DNA of 50,795 nt from a virus, in IMG/VR virus record IMGVR_UViG_3300048592_000287, positions 1-50,795 of that record. The stretch is one strand, 5' to 3'. This document shows positions 38,408 through 47,856 of the stretch, piece by piece. The notes below the pieces were generated by a model that saw only the letters and a list, made by a program, of their open reading frames with translations, was not told the DNA's origin and searched no databases. Both the position numbers and the translations under genes were made by a program. Within the stretch, counting starts at the first letter, position 1. Every line of letters starts with the position of its first letter.

Positions 38408-39070
38408 ATGATCTACAAGACCCACCTGTTGCGCCGCTTGCAGCCGCGATTCGTCGCCGCTCTGGCGGCGCTTCTCTTTGTCCCGCTATCGGCCGGTTGC
38501 GTCGGCGGGAAGCTCTCCCACTACGAACTCGCCAAGTTCGCCGCCGAGGCGCGCAACGACGCGAAGACCGCGGCCTCCGAAGCGCGAGGGATGCTCGACC
38601 AGTCGGAGCGCGAACTCGTCGCCTACAAGTCGGCAGCGCTCGACGCGAAGCTCCTCCGCCTCACGGAAGGCACATCGCAGGCGCAGGGCGGCGTCATCTA
38701 TGCCGATCAGGCACGGACGCTCGCGAAGCTCTACGCCGCCGACGTTGCGGCCCTGACGGCCGCACGAGCGCGCCGCGCCGAACAGATCGGGCAGATCACC
38801 CGCAAGATCAGCCTCGCCGGCGACAACATCGATGCGATCATGCGCGCCGAGGAGCAGCGCGCAGTCACCGCGGTCGAGCTGCAAGACTTCGCGCAGAGCG
38901 CGCTTGTTTCCACGCTCGCCGATCTGTCGGAGTTCCAAGCGACGCAGACAGTTCAGGCTGCTGCGATCGAGGCCGCGCAGGCAGCCGAGAATGCGAACGC
39001 CGAATCGGCCGCATCGCACGAAGAGCCGCCGGCGACGTCTGAAACGGTCGAGCCGACGGCGCGTCGCTGA
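38408..39070 (+). CDS. Putative lipoprotein, coiled coil (220 aa)
   Basis: The N-terminus is basic (HLLRRLQPRF), then hydrophobic (VAALAALLFVPLSAG), then Cys31-VGGK: a type II signal with LSAGC lipobox and Gly at +3. The mature part is Ala/Glu/Arg-rich helix with heptad-like spacing through residue 190, ending in an acidic Glu/Pro/Ser tail. An outer-membrane-type lipoprotein with a coiled coil recalls an o-spanin, but at 190 mature residues it is long. The next two membrane genes downstream would be the partner candidates. Function unproven. Confidence 0.65.
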   Translation: MIYKTHLLRRLQPRFVAALAALLFVPLSAGCVGGKLSHYELAKFAAEARNDAKTAASEARGMLDQSERELVAYKSAALDAKLLRLTEGTSQAQGGVIYADQARTLAKLYAADVAALTAARARRAEQIGQITRKISLAGDNIDAIMRAEEQRAVTAVELQDFAQSALVSTLADLSEFQATQTVQAAAIEAAQAAENANAESAASHEEPPATSETVEPTARR

Positions 39071-39101
39071 ACCACGAACCAACTCACGAGAGGATACCAC
39101 C

Positions 39102-39476
39102 ATGACGGCACTCGAAACCTACCGCGCGGCACAGAAGCACGCGCACGACAATCCCCACGACAAGGCCGCGAAGCTCGCCCTGATCGAAGCGGCGATCGAC
39201 CTCGCCGCCGAGTCCCCCGCCGCCGGACCCTCCGGAAGCTACGATGACCGCGAGGCCGCTCGGATAGACGTAGCTGATCTGTGGGCGGCAGAGCCGACGG
39301 ACTACCTCGACGACTTCGAGACGAAGGTATCTGCGCCGACGTCGGACATCGATCGGTTCGCGGCGAGCTATGCAGCCGCGCTCGGTGAAGAGGCCGAGAC
39401 GACGAAGGCGACGATCTCGTCCGCGCTGGCGCTCGTCGCGACGTTCGCGAAGGTGGCGATCGCCGGCGGGCTGTAA
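39102..39476 (+). CDS. Hypothetical protein with hydrophobic C-terminus (124 aa)
   Basis: A 124-residue helical protein. The first 75 residues are polar and acidic (ALETYRAAQKHAHDNPHDKAA, then AARIDVADLWAAE). The last 25 (TISSALALVATFAKVAIAGGL) are apolar enough to be a tail anchor. AGAGGA precedes the ATG. It lies between the lipoprotein and the holin-like gene. No family recognised. Confidence 0.6.
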   Translation: MTALETYRAAQKHAHDNPHDKAAKLALIEAAIDLAAESPAAGPSGSYDDREAARIDVADLWAAEPTDYLDDFETKVSAPTSDIDRFAASYAAALGEEAETTKATISSALALVATFAKVAIAGGL

Positions 39477-39593
39477 CACCGATTGGGGGCGGTTGCGGAC
39501 TGCAACGAACCGCAGAGTGGCGATCCGTCCCTTGAGGCGGACGCCTTGCCCAACTCGCCCCCTCCCCTATCAGAAAACTGGAGAGCATCAACC

Positions 39594-40091
39594 ATGACCC
39601 CCGAAGTCCCTATCATCCCCGACGGTGCGACGACGATGCAGATCACGATGATCGCAGTCGGATGGATCGTCACCGTCCTCATCCCCGGCGTGATCGCGAT
39701 CTACCAGAGGATCAAGCTCGGCAAGGCCGAGGGCTACACGCGCGAGGCGCTGAACGCCGCGACCTACGGCTACGGCGCGATCGAGCTGGCGCACCGATAC
39801 GCGAAGGCGAGCGGCGACACCGAAAAGGCGTCCGCGATCGAAGACGTGAAAAGCTACTACGACGGAATACTTCGCCGCGCTGCGCCGCGGGTTGACGTGA
39901 TCGACGCCGTCATCCGAGACACGAAGCGCGAGGTTGAGGCGATCTTCGACCCGAACGACCCGTCGCCCGAAGAGCCGCTGGCAAACGCGCTGCTTCAGTC
40001 GGCGGAGCGTCGCGCGCAAATCCTCGAGGGGAAGGGCCACGTTCCGACCCGATCGAAACTCTACTCTGTCGCCGGCCGGTCGAACGCCTGA
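39594..40091 (+). CDS. Single-span membrane protein, holin-like candidate (165 aa)
   Basis: Residues about 14-37 (TMQITMIAVGWIVTVLIPGVIAIY) form one transmembrane helix. A basic QRIKLGK follows, then a helical cytoplasmic-type domain (YTREALNAATYGYGAIELAHRYAK, DVKSYYDGILRRAAPRVDV). An N-terminal span with a long helical, charged C-terminus is the layout of LL-H-type holins, but there is no specific signature. It may equally be a virion or exclusion protein. GGAGAG precedes the ATG. Confidence 0.55.
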   Translation: MTPEVPIIPDGATTMQITMIAVGWIVTVLIPGVIAIYQRIKLGKAEGYTREALNAATYGYGAIELAHRYAKASGDTEKASAIEDVKSYYDGILRRAAPRVDVIDAVIRDTKREVEAIFDPNDPSPEEPLANALLQSAERRAQILEGKGHVPTRSKLYSVAGRSNA

Positions 40092-40096
40092 CACGA

Positions 40097-40120
40097 GCCG
40101 CGCGCACCTCAGCGCGCGGC
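40097..40120 (+). promoter_or_regulatory. GC-rich hairpin between the two membrane genes
   Basis: GCCGCGCGC-ACCTCA-GCGCGCGGC is a perfect 9-bp stem with a six-base loop. It begins six bases after a stop and ends 14 bases before the next ATG, directly upstream of ATGAGG. It lacks a T tract. It may protect mRNA ends or attenuate transcription. Confidence 0.45.
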
Positions 40121-40134
40121 ATGAGGTCCCAACG

Positions 40135-40629
40135 ATGTCCCCAAACACCGAAAAGCAGATCAACGACACGACCAGCGTTCCGCTCCGCTGGGTGCTCTCG
40201 CTCGTCGTCGGAGGTGCCGCCCTCACGATGTTCTTCCTCGGGCTCCAACGCGCCTACTACAACGACGGCATCTCGACGGAGGCGAAGATCAACAAGGCCG
40301 TCTCTCAGGCACTGATCGACATGGACCAGAAGCGATCGCTTGATCAGGCAGACGTGATCACTCGCCTCAAATCGCTGTCGGACGACAACAAGGCGCTGAG
40401 GATGGACATCATCGCAATCCAGACGCGCTTTGCCCGTGACGACGCCCGCAGTGACGCGGAGACGAACAACCGCTACACGGCGATTCAGGCCGCCTCAAAC
40501 TGGCGAGAGGCTGAAAGGTTGAACACCTGGGACAACCTCCAGAAATACGGATTTCGGTCTCCTGACGTTTGGGTTCCGACGTCGCCGTGGGGATCGAGCA
40601 ACGCCCCGATCAACGCGATCCAAAAATGA
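40135..40629 (+). CDS. Membrane-anchored coiled-coil protein (164 aa)
   Basis: One membrane helix (residues about 17-36, PLRWVLSLVVGGAALTMFFLGL) is followed by a long polar helix with KAVSQALIDMDQKRSLDQADVITRLKSLSDDNKALRMDI (split heptads) and a short Pro/Ser/Trp-rich C-terminus. N-in/C-out topology with a periplasmic coiled coil resembles an i-spanin, but the identity cannot be shown. Its stop overlaps the next ATG (ATGA), so it is coupled to the tail hub gene, which favours a virion-related role. Confidence 0.6.
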   Translation: MSPNTEKQINDTTSVPLRWVLSLVVGGAALTMFFLGLQRAYYNDGISTEAKINKAVSQALIDMDQKRSLDQADVITRLKSLSDDNKALRMDIIAIQTRFARDDARSDAETNNRYTAIQAASNWREAERLNTWDNLQKYGFRSPDVWVPTSPWGSSNAPINAIQK

Positions 40630-42305
40630 CCGCATACCCGTCTCAGCGCTACTCTGTAGAGGTCTGGCGTGGCGGCGCGCGCCAGTCGAGTCTCTCGTCG
40701 GCTGCGACTGCGGCGCTCGTTTCGGCGTCGGTCGATCATGCGATGATTGGCGGGTGCCTCTCCGGCTCGTTCGTCTTTGCGCGAGAGTGGTCGGACGGCG
40801 CGCTGGCACAGCAGGGAGACGAGATTCGGTTTCTCGTGGACGGGCGTTCGCACTTCCGAGGATTCGTCGAGCCGATCAATCGCTCCATCGCCGCGGTCGG
40901 ACAGCAGTCGATCGATGCGCTTGGGTGGTGGCATCGGCTGTCGCGCATTCAGCCGCTCGGTGCGACGCCGACGGTCGATCGAGTCGAGTTCGGCGTCTCG
41001 GGCGAGGACGAGCCAGACCTCGAGACGGCCGCGGAGATTCTCGCACACCTGCTGACCGAGTATGTGATCGCCGACGACGTCTCGCCGATCACCGCCGGTG
41101 CGATCGCATCGCCGACGAACTCGACGAAGGTCGGTCGCTGGACGCTCTACCAGGACACCAGCCTTGCCGCGGCTGTCGAGCAACTCTCGACGATGGACGA
41201 CTGCTTCTGTGGCGTGGACGTGGACGCGAAGTTCTACGTCGCCAGCCGAAAGACACTGGATGCGACCGCGTTCGCGACGATCCAGATCGGCGACCTACCG
41301 TCGAGCCCTGCTGAGTTTCTTTCGATGCTCGTGCTCAACGACGGCGTGCTCCGGATCGAGGGCGACCCGGTGATCGGCGTTTCTGTCGGCGGCCGCGACG
41401 TCGCGAAGACTCGAGGCCGCCGAAAGTATCTGGCAGCAGACGTGCCGGCGAGCGGCGGGCGAACGGTCAACTACTACCGCCCGGAGATTCAGACTGGGCA
41501 GGCGGCGCGGAGGTATGCGGCCGGAAAGCTCCGCCAGTTCGGCTCGACGGTGACGGTCGTCGAGAATGCGAAGATCGTGACCGGCTCGACCACGCCGCTC
41601 CAATGCACGCGAGGCGCCATCACGATCAAAGACACGGAGGGGACGACGATCGACTCGGCGCTCCCTGCTCGCATCACGGTTGAGTATCACGAGGACATCC
41701 AGGCGAGCGTCACGCTCGGTCTGCTGCAAAGCGATCCTGGCGGCGGCGACGTTGCGAATGATGCGTTCGCCCCCGACGTCGGCCTCCTCGACGACCCTGC
41801 GATCGACGTCGGCGAGTCATGGGAAATCGACTTCGGCGACGGCGAGCCCGGCCCGTTCGGCGACACTGACGGCGGAGACGGCGACGACCTCCACTCGAAC
41901 GATTCGCGATCGCTTCCGACAGATGCAGCGGGAAGCGGATCCGGCTCAGGGACGAACGGGGCGATCGACTACGGCACGGACGAGGCGTCGTCGAGCAACG
42001 GCGCCGGTCGCTCGTATCTGCTGACGCCTCGCTCTGCGATCATCAAGGCGAAGCCCTCGACGGGAGTCTATCACGTCAGGCTGACGGACGCGCAGGGCAA
42101 CGAGGTCGGAGCGCAGATCGAGTTCTGCGAGACGTTCCCGACGCCGAACGATGACTCGCTGTCGGTGGATGATCTCGTGCTCGTGTTCTACCGCGACGAA
42201 GCGCTGGCGACGAAACCGTCGATCATCAGCGGCGTCGGCGGGAGCGGCGGCGACGAAGATGTCGTCTTCGCATTCACCGGCGGCGGCGCCTTCTTCATGG
42301 CGTGA
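40626..42305 (+). CDS. Tail hub/baseplate-type protein (559 aa)
   Basis: The N-terminal 100 residues (QRYSVEVWRGG, then SFVFAREWSDGALAQQGDEIRFLVDG, then HFRGFVEP) fit the insert of phage hub proteins: a strand-rich start followed by a domain with G-D-x-I and F-x-G. A mixed central part follows. A Gly/Asp-rich linker (about 385-465) leads to a C-terminal beta domain (SYLLTPRSAIIKAKPSTGVYHVRLTDAQG) ending in FTGGGAFFMA. It probably connects tail tube to tip fibers. No enzymatic motif seen. Confidence 0.6.
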   Translation: MTAYPSQRYSVEVWRGGARQSSLSSAATAALVSASVDHAMIGGCLSGSFVFAREWSDGALAQQGDEIRFLVDGRSHFRGFVEPINRSIAAVGQQSIDALGWWHRLSRIQPLGATPTVDRVEFGVSGEDEPDLETAAEILAHLLTEYVIADDVSPITAGAIASPTNSTKVGRWTLYQDTSLAAAVEQLSTMDDCFCGVDVDAKFYVASRKTLDATAFATIQIGDLPSSPAEFLSMLVLNDGVLRIEGDPVIGVSVGGRDVAKTRGRRKYLAADVPASGGRTVNYYRPEIQTGQAARRYAAGKLRQFGSTVTVVENAKIVTGSTTPLQCTRGAITIKDTEGTTIDSALPARITVEYHEDIQASVTLGLLQSDPGGGDVANDAFAPDVGLLDDPAIDVGESWEIDFGDGEPGPFGDTDGGDGDDLHSNDSRSLPTDAAGSGSGSGTNGAIDYGTDEASSSNGAGRSYLLTPRSAIIKAKPSTGVYHVRLTDAQGNEVGAQIEFCETFPTPNDDSLSVDDLVLVFYRDEALATKPSIISGVGGSGGDEDVVFAFTGGGAFFMA

Positions 42306-42309
42306 TCCA

Positions 42310-44250
42310 ATGGCATTCTTCGGCGTCAGCACCTCCGCATCGAACATGTCCGTCAGCGCCGTTTCTGGCGCCGGCGGGCTTTTCGACTTCGCGACCGCGG
42401 GGACGAAGAGCTTACTCCGCGGTGATGTCGGCGCGCCGGCCGCAGTCGTCGTCGCAGGTGACCCGCGCGGATCGTTCCCCTCCTCCGACACGTCGCAGCG
42501 ACTCACGAGCGACAAGGTGCAAGCGCTCGAGGCGATGGCCTACTTCTCGGCTGGGTTCACGGCCGGAGTCGCCGGCCCGCTGCCGTGGAACGCTGGCGGC
42601 GGTGCGGCGAACATCTCTGAGGCCGTCCGCTATAAGGTGACGAGCGCGAGCGGCAACTCGATCACCTGCACGGGGCCGCACCCGCAACGGATCGACTTCG
42701 TGGTCCTCTCTGCGAATCCTGATTGGCCGGCGGAGGGAGAGCCGAAGTTCATTCAGACGACCGTTTACGGCTCGATTCCAATCGGCGCGGAGATTCGACC
42801 GCTTCCTCCGTCTGTGCTCGCCAACAAGATGATCGGGATCATCACAGCGATCAGCGCGCCGGCTACCTACTCCGAGACGGTGACGGTCACGTTCACGACG
42901 ACCGGCTCGTTCGACAATATCGACGCGCCGCTCGACGCGGCTCTTGGCGAGTTCGATCCGTTCGTGGACGTCTATTTCTACCGAACGGCGGCGCCGATTG
43001 TCGTCCCGCAGGCGTGGGCACCGAATGCGAGCGCATGGACCCGCGTCACCCTCGCGAAGACGCGCGTCGAGGTTCCGACGCTCGACGAGGATGGCTGCTT
43101 CGAGCTTACCGGACCGGGAGGAACCGAGCATCGGATCGCACTCCACCCAGGCACCGAGGGAACAGGCGCTGCGACGTTCGCGATTGCGACACTGACGTGG
43201 CGACAGGCGGACGGCTCGTTCGTGGAGGCCGACGACCTGGCGCTCCGCTGGCGCCCTGTTTATTCCAGCGGGACCCATACCTCGAGAATCTACCTCGCCG
43301 ATCTCTACGACATCGGCGGCGAGTCTGCTCTCGTGTCGTTCGTCGTGTCCTACTGGACGGAGTATCGCTCCGGCGACGACGCCGGGAACGGCCTGTTGCG
43401 CCACCCACGCGCCTGCGTGAACTCGCGCCCGTTCACGGGATACGCGAACGCTGGCGGCGCCGACACAGGACAGGCGTGCTGGGCGCAGGAGGACGCCAGC
43501 GGCGCGGCCCTCGGCCTCTTCCATCGCGACTGCCATCTCCCGCTCTGCGATCGGTTCTCGGCCGTTGCGCTCGACGGAACGGTGGTCAACGGCACGGAGG
43601 CGAGCGGAGACCCGATCGCTCTCCCCGGACGCTACTCCGGTGGCGGCGATCTGTGGGATCGCCTCATGGTCGCCAGCGACATCACGTTCGTCGAGTTCTT
43701 CGTCCCGGGCAGCACGGTCGCGCAAATGTATGTCGAGCGCGTGTCGCGCGGGCAACCGTCGCTCGCATGGCTGTCGGGTCCGTGGTTTCAGATCGAGCGC
43801 GGCCTGTTCACGACTCGGGAGCCGCTCGTCGGACCACTGTTCGGGCAGCGGGAGACCTACACGGACGGAGACGGCGGAGAGCATCACCAGCTCGTGTTCG
43901 GCGCATTCTGGAAGAGCGCCTGGAGTGACGGGAGCGAGGTGCAAGACGCCTTCGATGCGTCGGACTTCGAGGCCGCGGCGCCCGGACTGTTCCCCGCCAA
44001 CGTCGATTTCACGGACCGCACTCCGCCGACCGGGACGGCCTACCCTCCGGCCGTCGCAGGCGTTGACGAGTTCCTGCCTCCTCACTGCGGCGGGCGGAAC
44101 CAATACTCCGGCGCGATCACGGCCGCCAATCCTGGCAATCGCATCATCGCCGTAACCAACTCCGAAAAGTGGTCGTTGTCCGTGACAACTACCTCAGAAG
44201 AGAACGCGACTCTGGCTGAACAGATCGATTTTCTCATCACCGGACTATGA
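42310..44250 (+). CDS. Large tail-tip protein of unknown family (646 aa)
   Basis: A 646-residue beta-rich protein full of Ser/Thr/Gly and aromatic residues with no transmembrane segment. Residues about 1-80 are Ala/Gly-rich, as in fiber heads. The middle has repeated short strands (ATYSETVTVTFTTTGSFDNI, FDPFVDVYFYRTAAPIVVP), and a Cys/Asp-rich zone lies near 400-420 (LFHRDCHLPLCDRF). It shows no hydrolase motif I can identify. Its place after the hub and before the largest tail gene indicates a virion tip or receptor-binding component. Confidence 0.6.
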   Translation: MAFFGVSTSASNMSVSAVSGAGGLFDFATAGTKSLLRGDVGAPAAVVVAGDPRGSFPSSDTSQRLTSDKVQALEAMAYFSAGFTAGVAGPLPWNAGGGAANISEAVRYKVTSASGNSITCTGPHPQRIDFVVLSANPDWPAEGEPKFIQTTVYGSIPIGAEIRPLPPSVLANKMIGIITAISAPATYSETVTVTFTTTGSFDNIDAPLDAALGEFDPFVDVYFYRTAAPIVVPQAWAPNASAWTRVTLAKTRVEVPTLDEDGCFELTGPGGTEHRIALHPGTEGTGAATFAIATLTWRQADGSFVEADDLALRWRPVYSSGTHTSRIYLADLYDIGGESALVSFVVSYWTEYRSGDDAGNGLLRHPRACVNSRPFTGYANAGGADTGQACWAQEDASGAALGLFHRDCHLPLCDRFSAVALDGTVVNGTEASGDPIALPGRYSGGGDLWDRLMVASDITFVEFFVPGSTVAQMYVERVSRGQPSLAWLSGPWFQIERGLFTTREPLVGPLFGQRETYTDGDGGEHHQLVFGAFWKSAWSDGSEVQDAFDASDFEAAAPGLFPANVDFTDRTPPTGTAYPPAVAGVDEFLPPHCGGRNQYSGAITAANPGNRIIAVTNSEKWSLSVTTTSEENATLAEQIDFLITGL

Positions 44251-44256
44251 CGCACC

Positions 44257-47200
44257 ATGCCATCTCTCGACCCTCACATTCGGCTCGCCGACGCGACGAT
44301 TCTTTCCCCGGCCAGATCAGTCGATGGAGTCGCGCACTCGATCGCTCTCGTCACGAGGCCGGTCGGATACGACCGCGCGTCCACCGTCACCACGGCCATC
44401 GTCGAGGGCAGCGCAAGCGGCGGCACTGGGAAGCGTAACGTCTGGTTCAAGCGCGGCGTGCAGCGGAGCGTGAAGCGCGTCACGCACGGAGAGGGCAACG
44501 CGCAGGACGTCCCGATCGACCACGCAATGGGCGGCAACGTATGCGCGTGTCCGGAGCCGATGAACCTCCAGTTCCACAACAACGATCGAGCGATCATCGG
44601 AGGCGATCACGCGAACAGGGCGAGGCCGTGGGACGTCGTCGAACTAGACTACGGAGGCGGGCGCAGACGATTCCTGATCGAGTCTGTCGCGGCGTTCGGG
44701 AAGGCGCCAGATTCGGTCAACTACTCGCCGGACGGTGCGATCACGAGGACTCAGGATTTCGGCCCGGTCGCGCGCCTCAGTCTCGCCGATCACTTCAGTG
44801 TGCCGATCGCGAACGGGGAAACGTTGCTGATCGACGAAGACGAACTCAGCGCTGGCGACGCGGCCCTCTACTCGGGGATGCAGGTGCTCTACTATCACCC
44901 GCCGACGACGAGCTACAACGCGAGCGAGCGCGTGCAGTTCACCGCGGCCGACGCCCCCGTCGCGGCACCGTATTCTGGCGCGGCGCCGGACTACCTGCCT
45001 GACGACGCGGACCTCGGCACGAGCGCGTCACGCTACTTTTGGGAGCGCGGAACGAACGCTCTTCGATTCAACGATGCGACCCGCACGCTCGGCGCAGTTG
45101 GAGTCACTGTCACCGGATGGAAAACGAGCGAAGAGAACGGGCGCGCCTACAGCTACATCTGGCCGGGAGACGAGAGCGGATCGACCGTCTTCGACCTGGC
45201 GCTGAAAGGAGCGGGAACGGGACTCGCGGCGAGCGGAGGAGATCACCGCGTCGCGAGAGCAGTCGAGGCGTGGGCTGGGGCCGCAGGCGTGTTCGTTGCG
45301 CGCGTCAACTTCCGCCACGTCGTCGCGGACACCGGATTCGGCAAGGCTGGTCTCGCCGTGTCGAACGGCATTCGTCCGGGCGCGAGGCAAATCGTCGTGG
45401 ACTGGTATGGAGGCACGCCGCGAGTTTACACGATCGGAGACGACGGAACGGTCTCACACATCGCAACGTTCGCATCATCGGCCGACGACGAAGAGTGGGA
45501 CGTTTCAATCGCCCGATCCGATCCATCGTCGAACGAGTGGACGGTCGTCTGGTATTCTGGAGGCAGCTCGACGACGGTCGCGACGTTGACGTTCGACCTC
45601 GGGACGGACAGCCCGCTGGTCGGTCCCTACGCCGCAGAAGGCACGAGCCTCCGATGGTTTCAGCACTCTGGCACGCTCGGTCCTGCGCGGACCTACACGC
45701 ACACACGCGACTCGCTATCCGACGACGACGTCAGCTCGATCGGGGTTCGCGTCGCCGGTCTCGATCTCGAGTTCGACTTCTCTCGTCGCCGCGAACTTCT
45801 CCTCGCCGGAGCTCTGATCGACAGCGTGGTCAACGTCTCGACCGACGAAGAGATGACGACCGTTTTCGACAATCAGCCGAACAGCAGAAACGAGTATGGA
45901 GTCGAAGCGGGCGACGCGCCGGAAGACCCGCCTACGCTGATCCTCCCACTCGAATCAGACGGCGATGTCTTCCGCGTGATCTATGAGGCAGTGGACCCGC
46001 CGGACGCTCCGGGAGAGTATCCGCCAGCTCAGGGACGGTTGAACTTCTCAACCGTTGACGGATCGGTCTCCGAGAATCGCGCGAACTACTTCGACATGGT
46101 GACGATTCTCGACCCGCGCGGCGACTGGCCGAGTGGATCGGCAGCGGACGGATCGGCTGTCTCGATCAAGCGCGACCCGGTCTGGCTCACAATCGACAGC
46201 GTCGAGTATTCTGCATATTCGGCGGGATCGGCGCCGTCGTGGTCCAGTATCTCGGCTGGTGATCGCACCGACTTCCCCGTCTCTGGTCTCGTGCTCATCA
46301 AGCAGTCGTGGGTGACTGCCAACCTCTCCGCCGGGACGCGATACATCTTCCGCGTCACGGGGACTGAGATGCAGAGGACAGGAGGCTTTGACGCGAACAG
46401 CTACAACCTCGCGGTCGAAGCATTCGAGTCGCTGGACGATGCGTGGATCGTCGCTGCGACGGCCGGCGGCGACGCTGGCCCAGGTTACTACCTCAGCTCG
46501 TTCGACTACCAGTTCGGCGAGACTGGTTTCACTGTTTTCGGCGACAACGCCGTGCCCACTGGCTACGGATACGGCACGATTTCCGAGGTGTTGCTCAACG
46601 CTGACCCGATCGTGGATGATTCGTCTCTTACGTCGTGCGGAGTTCCTGACGACAGTCTCGATGCGAGGGGATGGTCGCGAACGCTGTGGCCGACGAACCA
46701 GTTTCCGACCGGTATCGCTGGGCCGCGATGGGTGGGTGCCAGCGCGGACGGAATCTTCGAGGGATACCGCACCGTTGGAACGGACACTGGTGGCGATCCC
46801 GTCAACGTATGCTCTCAGGCATACCTGATCGAGGGCGCCATGGTCTTCGTCGGAGACACGGCGCCCTCGGTGTCGACGCCGGCCCAGTTTGGTTGCTCAT
46901 TGCAAGCATCAGGCAACTTTCCCGATCAGATGAACGCGGTCATCTATACGGCCGGCGTCGGGATTGCGCTGTCGGAATACATGCGACGTCTGCCGGCAGG
47001 ATCGACCGTTGTCGAAGCGAAGGCCGAGGTTGTCATTCCGGACGACTGGACGATCGGCACCGAGCGAATCGTGTTCTACGGACCTGGGCGAGCGTCCGGC
47101 CTTGGCCTTTACGGGTGGGATCGCTACATCAACGGCGGCCTCGTGTCTCAGTATCGCGAGACGTGGAACGGTTCGTCGTGGGTCGTCACGATTCCTGAGA

Positions 47201-47757
47201 CCACGGACACGACGCCGCCCGCGCCGGACGAGTTCAGCCTCGGATGGATATTGATGGGGACGCGCAAGCGCACGCGCGCCGTCGTGCTGCCCGAGAAGGC
47301 GTCCGCCTCTGTCGATTACATGGACGTCTCGGGCGACGAGTATGTCGCGATCGGCGCAACGCTTGGCGGCACTGTTTCAGCGGACGGCAAGAGCCACGTC
47401 GTCAACATGACGGAGATCATCCAGGCGATTCTCGACGATCGCGACAGCGAAAACGATCCCGACGGCTACTTCCTCTGGCCGACAGGCGGGACGGTTCCAA
47501 ACGCGGAGACGATCGCCAGCGAGTCGGCGATGTTCGGTGCGATCCGAGCGCTGATCCCAGCGCACACGATCGAGGATTTCACAACCGACGGCGCGACCGG
47601 ACAGACTGCCGCGGTGATCGACACGGGGACAGCAACGCGCGTCATCATGCCGACGAACATGTCGATCTCGCGCATCTACGCGAGGGTGCGGACTCCTGCC
47701 GGAACGATTAGCACGCTGCCAGTGCCTTCGATGATTCCCCCTCTCGTCGCAGAATAG
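44257..47757 (+). CDS. Very large tail-tip protein of unknown family (1166 aa)
   Basis: The largest product of the genome, beta-rich and acidic with many Ser/Asp/Gly/Tyr. N-terminal 160 residues: FKRGVQRSVKRVTHGEGNAQDVP, then CACPEPMNLQFHNNDRAIIGG. Segments of about 150-200 residues (around 260-520) alternate strands and Gly-rich loops and may be carbohydrate-binding-like. Residues 1140-1155 include SRIYARVRTPAG before the end. No catalytic signature recognised. It is probably the distal receptor-binding or host-surface-acting protein by size and terminal position in the tail cluster. It starts six bases after the previous stop. Confidence 0.6.
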   Translation: MPSLDPHIRLADATILSPARSVDGVAHSIALVTRPVGYDRASTVTTAIVEGSASGGTGKRNVWFKRGVQRSVKRVTHGEGNAQDVPIDHAMGGNVCACPEPMNLQFHNNDRAIIGGDHANRARPWDVVELDYGGGRRRFLIESVAAFGKAPDSVNYSPDGAITRTQDFGPVARLSLADHFSVPIANGETLLIDEDELSAGDAALYSGMQVLYYHPPTTSYNASERVQFTAADAPVAAPYSGAAPDYLPDDADLGTSASRYFWERGTNALRFNDATRTLGAVGVTVTGWKTSEENGRAYSYIWPGDESGSTVFDLALKGAGTGLAASGGDHRVARAVEAWAGAAGVFVARVNFRHVVADTGFGKAGLAVSNGIRPGARQIVVDWYGGTPRVYTIGDDGTVSHIATFASSADDEEWDVSIARSDPSSNEWTVVWYSGGSSTTVATLTFDLGTDSPLVGPYAAEGTSLRWFQHSGTLGPARTYTHTRDSLSDDDVSSIGVRVAGLDLEFDFSRRRELLLAGALIDSVVNVSTDEEMTTVFDNQPNSRNEYGVEAGDAPEDPPTLILPLESDGDVFRVIYEAVDPPDAPGEYPPAQGRLNFSTVDGSVSENRANYFDMVTILDPRGDWPSGSAADGSAVSIKRDPVWLTIDSVEYSAYSAGSAPSWSSISAGDRTDFPVSGLVLIKQSWVTANLSAGTRYIFRVTGTEMQRTGGFDANSYNLAVEAFESLDDAWIVAATAGGDAGPGYYLSSFDYQFGETGFTVFGDNAVPTGYGYGTISEVLLNADPIVDDSSLTSCGVPDDSLDARGWSRTLWPTNQFPTGIAGPRWVGASADGIFEGYRTVGTDTGGDPVNVCSQAYLIEGAMVFVGDTAPSVSTPAQFGCSLQASGNFPDQMNAVIYTAGVGIALSEYMRRLPAGSTVVEAKAEVVIPDDWTIGTERIVFYGPGRASGLGLYGWDRYINGGLVSQYRETWNGSSWVVTIPETTDTTPPAPDEFSLGWILMGTRKRTRAVVLPEKASASVDYMDVSGDEYVAIGATLGGTVSADGKSHVVNMTEIIQAILDDRDSENDPDGYFLWPTGGTVPNAETIASESAMFGAIRALIPAHTIEDFTTDGATGQTAAVIDTGTATRVIMPTNMSISRIYARVRTPAGTISTLPVPSMIPPLVAE

Positions 47758-47856
47758 CGCGCCGCCATGGATACTTGCGAGGTATCTTCGAGGTTGACTG
47801 ATCGGCCGCTCGGGCGTTCGATCGCGCGCCGACATAGGCACAAGGAGGACCACCGC
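47758..47856 (+). promoter_or_regulatory. Gap between tail genes and early genes
   Basis: This 99-base gap is where late transcription should end and early begin. It holds a dyad, GATAC-7-GTATC (47770-47786), a possible TTGACT (47794-47799) with a poor TTCGAT 17 bases later, and an AAGGAGGA ribosome-binding site at 47842-47849. No terminator T tract is seen. A promoter or operator here is plausible but not demonstrated. Confidence 0.3.

Noticed and set aside
39489-39513. Hairpin GCGGTT/AACCGC before the holin-like gene as a terminator
   Set aside because: The stem is short and competing, with no T tract after it.
47794-47822. Sigma70-like promoter TTGACT-17-TTCGAT before the early genes
   Set aside because: The second hexamer matches only three of six consensus positions. 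Kept only as a possibility in the gap description.
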